Shown here: positions 58,215-64,000 of the stretch, piece by piece
Position numbering within the stretch: position 1 is the stretch's first letter
Layout: every line of letters starts with the position of its first letter
Notes under the pieces: generated by a model
Databases searched by the model: none
What the model was told of the DNA's origin: nothing
Seen by the model: only the letters and a program-made list of their open reading frames with translations
Source: Synechococcus sp. Nb3U1
Lineage (GTDB): Bacteria; Cyanobacteriota; Cyanobacteriia; Thermostichales; Thermostichaceae
Length of the DNA stretch: 64,000 nt
Assembly (NCBI RefSeq): GCF_021533835.1
Contig: NZ_JAKFYQ010000002.1
Span: 186,001 to 250,000, forward strand
Direction of reading: 5' to 3'
Position numbers and translations under genes: made by a program

Positions 58215-59582
58215 ATGACCATCGCTACCGATCGCCCCAACTCCTCCACACTCCCCTCCACGCCTCCCCTTGCTCAGCAGGCTCGCTTGGCCCGCGCTGC
58301 TGCCCAACGGACAGCTACCCTGCCAACCGCCAGCAAAAATGCGGCCTTAGAGGCGATTGCCACTGCTCTGCTGCAGGATCAGGAAACCATTTTGGCAGCC
58401 AATCAAGAAGATCTGGCCCGAGCCCAGGAGATGGTTAAGGCGGGGAGTTTGTCGCAATCGGCCTATGCTCGCCTGAAGTTGGATGCCGATAAGTTGGCCG
58501 GGATTGTAGCCGGTGTCCGAGAGGTGATCCGCTTGGGGGATCCAGTGGGACGACCGTTGTTGATTCGGGAGTTGGATAAGGATCTAATTCTGGAGCGGCG
58601 CACCTATCCGCTGGGGGTATTGGGGGTGATTTTCGAGTCACGGCCCGATGCACTGGTTCAAATTGCCGCCTTGGCGATAAAAACCGGCAACAGTGTCTTG
58701 CTTAAGGGGGGATCCGAGGCGTTGCACTCCTGCCAGGCCTTGATGGCGGCAATCCAGGCTGGCTTGCAGCGGATCCCCGAGTTTCCGGAAGGAGCTTTGC
58801 AACTGCTCACCACCCGCGAAGAGATCAAGGCCCTGCTGCAATTGGAGGGGCTGGTGGATCTGATTATTCCCCGCGGTTCCAATGCCTTTGTGCGCTACGT
58901 CATGGACAACACCCGCATTCCGGTACTCGGTCATGCGGATGGTATTTGCCATCTGTATGTGGATCGAGCGGCCAATTTGAACATGGCGCTGGAGCTGACG
59001 GTGGACAGCAAAACCCAATATCCCGCCGCCTGTAATGCGATTGAAACCCTGTTGATTCACCAAGAGGTGGCCGAGAGCTTCCTGCCAGCGGTGACCGCTG
59101 CTCTGCGGTACCGGGGGGTGGAGTTGCGGGGGGATCCCCTTTCTCGGGAGTGGGTGCCGGATTTGCTCCCTGCTACCGAAGAAGACTGGAGCACTGAGTA
59201 CGCGGATCTGATCCTCTCAATCAAAGTGGTGGATTGTCTCGATGCTGCCATTGCCCACATTCAACAGTACGGATCTCGGCACACGGAGGCGATTGTTACC
59301 GAAGATACAGCAGCAGCACAGCGATTTTTGGACGAAGTGGATGCGGCTGGGGTGTTTCACAATGCCTCCACTCGCTTTGCCGATGGGTTTCGCTATGGGC
59401 TAGGGGCAGAAGTAGGCATCAGCACCCAAAAAATGCCCCCTCGAGGGCCGGTGGGATTGGAGGGGTTGGTGACCTACCGCTACCAACTGCGGGGCAACGG
59501 GCAACGGGTTGCTGATTATACAGGCCCCCAGGCGCGTTCCTTTCAGCATCGGGATCAGCTGAACAGCACCGGCTTGGCATGA
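58215..59582 (+). CDS. proA: Gamma-glutamyl phosphate reductase
   Basis: A 455-residue enzyme of the aldehyde dehydrogenase superfamily, second step of proline synthesis. Family blocks are [51 protein letters not shown] and [16 protein letters not shown] with the catalytic Cys, ending in [19 protein letters not shown]. It has an N-terminal Ser/Thr/Pro-rich leader of about 20 residues. ATG 58215 fits the family start. ProB is not adjacent. Confidence 0.97.
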   Translation: MTIATDRPNSSTLPSTPPLAQQARLARAAAQRTATLPTASKNAALEAIATALLQDQETILAANQEDLARAQEMVKAGSLSQSAYARLKLDADKLAGIVAGVREVIRLGDPVGRPLLIRELDKDLILERRTYPLGVLGVIFESRPDALVQIAALAIKTGNSVLLKGGSEALHSCQALMAAIQAGLQRIPEFPEGALQLLTTREEIKALLQLEGLVDLIIPRGSNAFVRYVMDNTRIPVLGHADGICHLYVDRAANLNMALELTVDSKTQYPAACNAIETLLIHQEVAESFLPAVTAALRYRGVELRGDPLSREWVPDLLPATEEDWSTEYADLILSIKVVDCLDAAIAHIQQYGSRHTEAIVTEDTAAAQRFLDEVDAAGVFHNASTRFADGFRYGLGAEVGISTQKMPPRGPVGLEGLVTYRYQLRGNGQRVADYTGPQARSFQHRDQLNSTGLA

Positions 59583-60007
59583 ACAGCTCAAGAACAGGAT
59601 CCCATCCGGCTCGAATCTACCCATGACCTGAATAGGATAAAATACAAGGGCTACAGATAGGCTTCTACTGGGTACCAAAAGGATTACAAGTCTGTCAGAA
59701 GCACCCTGCCGGTGAAGAGATGGGAAACCATGGGAGCACGGCTGGACTGGGTACGGATTATTCAAAGTTGGCAACACAACTAGTAACGAATAACTGGTAA
59801 CTACGCAGTCCGGCCCCCTTTCGGTCTCCAGGTTGAGGTAAATTAAAGAATGACTTTATGATTTGCAAAGATTGTCGTTTGCGTCACGCTGTGGTGTAAA
59901 AATGATCTCCGAGCTCTCAATGTTTACTTTTCGGGGTTGGAGCCCCTTGAGCTCGGCACCTTGCTTGTTGGACTTTTCGTTATTTCGATAGGGAGCCTCA
60001 CTGCATC
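59583..60007. other. Long intergenic region / probable 5' leader of rbp
   Basis: About 425 bp with no convincing gene. The 3' part (about 59880-60007) looks like a structured leader with a nested hairpin at 59909-59956 and GGGAG about 12 bp before the rbp ATG. Cyanobacterial rbp genes are known to have long, cold-responsive leaders. The 5' half holds no recognised RNA family. Confidence 0.45.
59909..59956. promoter_or_regulatory. Nested hairpin in the rbp leader
   Basis: CCGAGCTC at 59909-59916 pairs exactly with GAGCTCGG at 59949-59956. Inside lies a smaller hairpin GGGG-TTGGAG-CCCC (59933-59946). It sits about 50 bp upstream of the RNA-binding protein start, so it could act as a regulatory RNA structure. 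Confidence 0.5.
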
Positions 60008-60484
60008 ATGTCTGTTCGTCTGTATGTCGGGAATCTAACGGAAGAGGTAGATCGTCAGGCATTGGAGGAGCTCTTTACCTCGGCAGGTGAGGTGATCTCC
60101 ACCAAGGTGATTCGAGATCGAAGGACGGGCAAATGCCGCGGCTTCGGCTTTGTAACCGTGAACACGCAGGAGCAGGCGGAGCAGTACATCGAAAAATTCA
60201 ACGGCCACAGCTTTGGCGATGTCAACTTGCGCATCGAGATCGCCCAGCCGCGGGACAAAGGGGAAGAGACGGACTCTGGATCTGGTTCTGCAGATGCTGC
60301 TGCCGAAGCCAAGGAATCTAGAGAAAGTCGCGCAACCAGCAAAAAGCAGCGTAACCGCGGCGGCAGAGGTAGGGGCGGAGCCAGTGCCACTGCAGAGGTA
60401 GGCAGTGCTTCCGGGCCGGATCCCCGTTGGGCCAGCCAGTTGCAGCGGATTAAAGAGCAGCTTTTGCAGGCTACCAATTCCTGA
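60008..60484 (+). CDS. rbp: Rbp-type RNA-binding protein (single RRM)
   Basis: A 158-residue protein with one N-terminal RRM. RNP2 is LYVGNL (5-10) and RNP1 is CRGFGFVTV (about 43-51). After residue 85 there is an acidic/Ser region, then a Gly-Arg-rich stretch (NRGGRGRGGASA) and a longer tail than most cyanobacterial Rbps, which are about 80-105 residues. Such proteins act as RNA chaperones and are often cold-induced. The long structured leader upstream fits such control. The DsbA-like gene follows on the same strand. Confidence 0.95.
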   Translation: MSVRLYVGNLTEEVDRQALEELFTSAGEVISTKVIRDRRTGKCRGFGFVTVNTQEQAEQYIEKFNGHSFGDVNLRIEIAQPRDKGEETDSGSGSADAAAEAKESRESRATSKKQRNRGGRGRGGASATAEVGSASGPDPRWASQLQRIKEQLLQATNS

Positions 60485-60583
60485 ATCCCCCCCGAAGGAG
60501 TGAATGGACGCGGGCAGGATCTGGCAGTAGGCTGGGTTCGGCTGCTAGTGGCCTTGGCATGTTCAGTATTGGGTTTTTCTGCG

Positions 60584-61390
60584 ATGAATTGGCTTTCAAA
60601 GGTTTCTCGGGCTTTGGGGCAGAGCTTGGCCAAGGTCGGGCTTTGGTGCGGGTTGGTGTTCTTGCTTCTGACGGTCGGTGGGGCTCAGCCCTTCCTGAGC
60701 TCGGCAGCCGCCAGCCCAGCGGATTTGGAAGCACAGGTTTTGCAGATCATCCGGGATAATCCCCAGGTGATTCTCGAGGCTGTGCAGGAGTATCAGCAGC
60801 GGCAGTACGAAGAACAACAGCAACAACAGCAGCAGCTTTCGGAAGAGTTTGGTCGCCAACTGCGGGATAATCCGCGCGCTGTGATCGGGGATTCTCCCCG
60901 CCTGGGTTCCGATTCTTTGAAGTTGGTGTTGGTGGAATTTTCCGACTTTCAATGCCCTTTCTGCGCCCGCGCCCACGATACTCTCAAGCAGTTCATGGCG
61001 GATCATGGCGATGAGGTGACCTTGGTGTATAAGCACCTGCCCCTGACCAGCATCCATCCGGAAGCGATGCCCGCTGCCCGTGCCGCTTGGGCGGCCCAAC
61101 GCCAGGGCAAGTTCTGGGAATTTCACGATGAGCTGTTTGCCAATCAATCGCAGCTCGGAGATGGATTTTATGTGGCCACCGCCGAAAAGTTGGGTCTGAA
61201 TGTGGAGAAATTCAATCGGGATCGGCGCAGTCGGGCGGCAGAGCGTTCCATTCAGCGGGACATCGATATGGCCTCCCAACTGGGCATTACCGGCACTCCC
61301 TATTTCACTCTGAACGGCTTTTCCTTCTCGGGGGCCCAGCCGTTACAAGTGTTCGAGCAGACTCTGGAGCAAGCAAAACAGGCGCTTTAA
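60584..61390 (+). CDS. DsbA-family thiol:disulfide protein, membrane-anchored
   Basis: About 268 residues. A hydrophobic segment (WCGLVFLLLTVGGAQPFL) should anchor or export it. A coiled, Gln-rich stretch (RQYEEQQQQQQQLSEEF) precedes a thioredoxin-fold domain with FSDFQCPFCARAH, a CPFC active site of DsbA/DsbG type, and the cis-Pro in ITGTPYFTLNG. It likely forms or isomerises disulfides in the periplasm or lumen. The start is uncertain: ATG 60584 gives one membrane segment, while GTG 60500 overlaps the GAAGGAG site and adds a second hydrophobic stretch. It follows rbp on the same strand. Confidence 0.85.
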   Translation: MNWLSKVSRALGQSLAKVGLWCGLVFLLLTVGGAQPFLSSAAASPADLEAQVLQIIRDNPQVILEAVQEYQQRQYEEQQQQQQQLSEEFGRQLRDNPRAVIGDSPRLGSDSLKLVLVEFSDFQCPFCARAHDTLKQFMADHGDEVTLVYKHLPLTSIHPEAMPAARAAWAAQRQGKFWEFHDELFANQSQLGDGFYVATAEKLGLNVEKFNRDRRSRAAERSIQRDIDMASQLGITGTPYFTLNGFSFSGAQPLQVFEQTLEQAKQAL

Positions 61391-61406
61391 CCAGACCCAG
61401 AGCACA

Positions 61407-62066
61407 ATGTCCGGTTTCTACTGCTGTCCTAAGTGTGGGGATCGGTTTTTGTTTCAGCCGGATCCCTGTCCAACCTGCGCCAGTCGGCGACGGCAAAAGC
61501 AACGGGCCGCTCGCTCCAAAGAAAAGCGGGGTAGCTACGACCTGACAGGACAGGTTGCGGCAGGAGAATTTTGGCAACTCTTGCGTTGGTACCCTTGCTG
61601 TCCTTGCTGCGGTAAACCTTGGGCTCAGACGGGATCCCCAGGTGGGGTTGTCCAGCGCACCATTGCACAGGATCACATCATTCCCCTCAGTCGCGGCGGC
61701 CCCAATACCACCGCCAACCTGCAGCCGTTATGTCAATCCTGCAACCTGTGGAAGTCTGATCACTTGATCTGTTTCGATGCGGCAGTTCCAGGCCAGGCAA
61801 AGGCCCTACCGCAGCGACTCTGGCCCCACGTTCAGCAGTGGTCGACTTTGCAACAGCCTCAGCCGGATTCCCCACAGCAGTTGGATTGGTTGGATATCAG
61901 GGATCCCTTGAATACCGATCCACCGATTCTGCAGCACCTGGTCTATCCCTTGGCCAGTCCGGCCCAATTGCAGGTGGAAACCCTGCGCCTAACGCAGGCA
62001 GCTATGAAAGCTTCGATAAATTGGGGATCCCTGCCGCTAACGGAAGAAGAGCGAGAAGATCGTTAG
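61407..62066 (+). CDS. HNH endonuclease-domain protein
   Basis: A 219-residue protein. Two zinc-ribbon-like CxxC pairs lie at the N-terminus (YCCPKCGD with CPTCAS, then CCPCCGK). The HNH core is DHIIPLSRGGPNTTANLQPL followed by CQSCNLWK. Solitary HNH proteins of this form are common in cyanobacteria and may act as nicking enzymes or in DNA repair; no partner system is next to it. It begins 16 bp after the DsbA-like stop, so it probably shares its transcript. Confidence 0.88.
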   Translation: MSGFYCCPKCGDRFLFQPDPCPTCASRRRQKQRAARSKEKRGSYDLTGQVAAGEFWQLLRWYPCCPCCGKPWAQTGSPGGVVQRTIAQDHIIPLSRGGPNTTANLQPLCQSCNLWKSDHLICFDAAVPGQAKALPQRLWPHVQQWSTLQQPQPDSPQQLDWLDIRDPLNTDPPILQHLVYPLASPAQLQVETLRLTQAAMKASINWGSLPLTEEEREDR

Positions 62067-62117
62067 CGGCTCCCCGATTGGGGGCATCGCCATTTTGAGG
62101 CAGGATCCCGGGTCTGC

Positions 62118-63347
62118 TCAAAGGTTGAGTTTGTCCCACAGGATTTTTCCCTGCCGCAGCGTCATCAGTACATCTTCCGGGGTAACCCGGGTCAGGATCG
62201 AAGCGATCACATGGCGGCTAGCCCGCAAATGAGGCCGCGTGAAGTCCAGCACCAATACATCGGCAGGCAACCCCACCTCCAGGTAGCCGTACACATCGGA
62301 TCCCAGTAGGGGCCGCAAATGTCGGATATTGCTGGTGACCATTTTCAAAATCTCAACAGGTTCGGGTCGCACTGCATCCCCAAATTGGCTTTTGGCAACT
62401 TTGTAGGTAAAGTCCAGTTCTGGCAGCAGATTGGGGCTATTCAAAAGGCCATTGTCAGTGCCGAGCAAGAAGTTAGCTTCACTCTCCAAAAGGGGGGCAA
62501 TCGGGGGCAAGGGCAGGCCCAAGTTGGCATTGGCCCGTGGATTTAGGGCAACATTGACCCGATGCTCAGAGAGCAATTGAATTTCAGTGGCATTGGCTAC
62601 CGTGGCGTGAATTATCAGATGGGGATGGTAAACATCAAGAGCGCGCTCCAGATCTCCTCGTCCGCTAATGGCCAGGCTTACTTCTCGATAGCCCTCGTTT
62701 TCCAGGCAGTGAATGGCTCGGAGTTTACCCATGTGCTCGGTTAGGTGATGAATTTGTCTCCAGGCAGGCTCCGTTAGGTCATTCATGGTGCTTTCGGAAA
62801 AGCCATCCGCTACCGCCAGAATATCTTGCAATTCTTGATAGGCCTGTGGGCTGAGGGGATCCCGATTCTGCTGCAATTGCTCGGGTGTAAAGGGTACACT
62901 ATCGAACTGGCTGAGAATCACGGAATGAATACCCGCTTGGGCTGCCGCTTCTCTGAGTAGGTGACAGCCATAAACCCCCTGCTCCCGAAAGTCGATGTGC
63001 CGAATGGTGCCCGTGGCCGCCATGTAGTGCAAGTGGGCAGTGATGTGCTCTAGGTGCTGTTGCCGCGATTGTTTGGCCAGCTCCCGATATTTGTAGCCAT
63101 TGGGCCGGAAAAACCCTTCTTCTAAGGTCATGCCCGTCGCCCCATCCGGCAGACAGCTATCCCCCATGTGGGTGTGGCTATTGGTGAAAGCAGGCAGGAT
63201 CACCCAAGAGCCTCTTTCCAGGCTTTGAACGGGATCCCCCAGTTCCATTCGGGTAATGGTATCTTGGTCAACTGCAAAGTGAGAGCAACGATGGGGGACG
63301 AGTTCTGGGCCAGCCAAAACCACACCGTCCTGTAGATGAAGATTCAT
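62118..63347 (-). CDS. Amidohydrolase/deaminase-family protein
   Basis: About 409 residues of the metal-dependent amidohydrolase superfamily, similar to cytosine/guanine deaminase-like chlorohydrolases. The N-terminal metal pair is in NSHTHMGDSC. Later blocks are AIHCLENEG (third His), LIIHATVANATEIQLLSEHR (fourth His), and LGTDNGLL with the conserved Asp. It ends with the ALVLD-type PADVLVLDF segment before the C-terminal strand. ATG 63347 was preferred over a TTG at 63374; neither has a good ribosome binding site. It is divergent from a BMP-family nucleoside-type binding protein, which suggests a purine or nucleobase link. Confidence 0.82.
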   Translation of the reverse strand: MNLHLQDGVVLAGPELVPHRCSHFAVDQDTITRMELGDPVQSLERGSWVILPAFTNSHTHMGDSCLPDGATGMTLEEGFFRPNGYKYRELAKQSRQQHLEHITAHLHYMAATGTIRHIDFREQGVYGCHLLREAAAQAGIHSVILSQFDSVPFTPEQLQQNRDPLSPQAYQELQDILAVADGFSESTMNDLTEPAWRQIHHLTEHMGKLRAIHCLENEGYREVSLAISGRGDLERALDVYHPHLIIHATVANATEIQLLSEHRVNVALNPRANANLGLPLPPIAPLLESEANFLLGTDNGLLNSPNLLPELDFTYKVAKSQFGDAVRPEPVEILKMVTSNIRHLRPLLGSDVYGYLEVGLPADVLVLDFTRPHLRASRHVIASILTRVTPEDVLMTLRQGKILWDKLNL

Positions 63348-63608
63348 AGAAGATTTATAGTTTGCACAGCTCAAGCAACAAGGGCAGACAGGATTTGCGG
63401 TCAGGACGGCCCTCTGCTAATACAAGGGCAGCATCAGCGCCTTGAACCTAAGAGATTGTAGCTGAGGCTACGAAAACTTGTGGATAGAGGTCATTAAATC
63501 CATTAGCAGCAGATCCGGGTTTACCACACACGCTCTCTCTTTAGAATCGCACACTGTCTGCTGCCCTTAACCCCTGCAGGAAGTTCCTTCACCCATAGGA
63601 TGCCCAAG

Positions 63609-64000
63609 ATGAGCCAGTCTCCGTTTCGCCATCTGTACACCCGTCGGCAGATAATTCGTACCAGTGCTGCCGCCGCTGCTTTGACCCTGACTTCACAGCT
63701 ATGGCGTGCCCAGGCCCAAAACAAAGAGATCACCATCGGCTTCATTTACGTTGGCCCCAAAGATGATTTTGGCTGGAACCAAGCTCATGCAGAGGCCAAT
63801 GTCGGCCTGTCCGGTTTGGATTGGGTGAAAACCGTCGAAGAAGAAAGCGTGCCGGAAACGGTGGCGGTAGAAGAATCGATGCGGGCCATGATCGAGCAGG
63901 ATGGGGCAACAGTGATCTTCCCCACTTCCTTTGGCTACTACGATCCGCACGTTCTGAAGGTGGCGCGAGAATATCCGGAAGTGCAGTTTTTCCATGCGGG
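63609..64000 (+). CDS. BMP-family substrate-binding protein (partial, runs off right edge)
   Basis: The first 130 codons of a second BMP/PnrA-type binding protein. The N-terminus has a twin-arginine-like signal (TRRQIIRTSAAAAALTL to AQAQ), then EITIGFIYVGPKDDFGWNQA, closely parallel to the BMP protein at 6029-7237. ATG 63609 has AGGA 8 bp upstream; ATG 63600 is in frame but lacks this spacing. It is divergent from the amidohydrolase gene, so ligand uptake and deamination may be linked. The remainder lies beyond the window. Confidence 0.88.
   Translation, partial: MSQSPFRHLYTRRQIIRTSAAAAALTLTSQLWRAQAQNKEITIGFIYVGPKDDFGWNQAHAEANVGLSGLDWVKTVEEESVPETVAVEESMRAMIEQDGATVIFPTSFGYYDPHVLKVAREYPEVQFFHA

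Noticed and set aside
59400-59777. 125-codon minus-strand frame across the proA end and the rbp leader
   Set aside because: Overlaps proA antisense and shows no domain or translation signal.

Overview
The window reads as a cyanobacterial chromosome segment. Diagnostic genes are minCDE, an Rbp-type RRM protein, CtpA, an ethylene-receptor-like kinase, a DICT-domain kinase, DUF2993, a GH63-type glucosidase and an exosortase/PEP-CTERM pair. The DNA is GC-rich and saturated with the octamer GGGATCCC and its GGATCC core, roughly one core per 100-200 bp in and between genes. This is a HIP1-like iterated palindrome with a different sequence from classical HIP1. A thermophilic Synechococcus/Thermostichus-type or similarly deep-branching unicellular cyanobacterium fits; that placement is inference.

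Layout. 1-8.7 kb: partial bioY, a HisN-like phosphatase, an exosortase with its probable PEP-CTERM membrane substrate, a BMP-family binding protein and an ethylene-binding histidine kinase. 8.9-17.5 kb: smpB, der, an aminotransferase, a DeoR-type regulator remnant, a propeller lipoprotein, a sugar-type binding protein, citrate synthase and a YraQ-type permease. 17.5-31.6 kb: a glucosidase followed by a frameshifted glucose-dehydrogenase-like SDR, DUF2993, a 17-residue-repeat protein, an M48 protease, minCDE, a CPA1 antiporter, a SagB-type oxidoreductase, a GGCT-like protein and plsY. 31.9-42.1 kb: aqpZ, a Crp-like regulator, a DICT-GAF kinase, a decayed 2TM gene, tRNA-Gly(TCC), an iron-type ABC importer without its ATPase, an ADP-ribosylglycohydrolase and lysS.

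42.32-49.50 kb is a foreign island between the divergent genes lysS and trpB. It holds only three GGATCC sites. A broken type III restriction-modification system (mod, res) lies between remnants of a type I system (hsdM start on the left, hsdR pieces on the right). The edges look like the ends of one integron-type gene cassette: GTTAGAC at the left start, and GTCTAAC plus a bulged attC-like hairpin right after the last stop codon. Inside mod and res there are in-frame nonsense codons, an AT-rich replaced target-recognition domain, and a family of GTGGATAGTG/CACTATCCAC inverted-repeat insertions. One of these insertions carries a four-helix-bundle (S23-type) gene and breaks mod. This island is the most unusual part of the window.

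49.5-64 kb returns to host sequence: trpB, a membrane-anchored S8 protease coupled to a small OB-fold-like protein, exbB/exbD, a DUF2235 hydrolase, argF, ctpA, proA, an rbp gene with a structured leader, a DsbA-like protein, an HNH protein, an amidohydrolase and the start of a second BMP-family binding protein.
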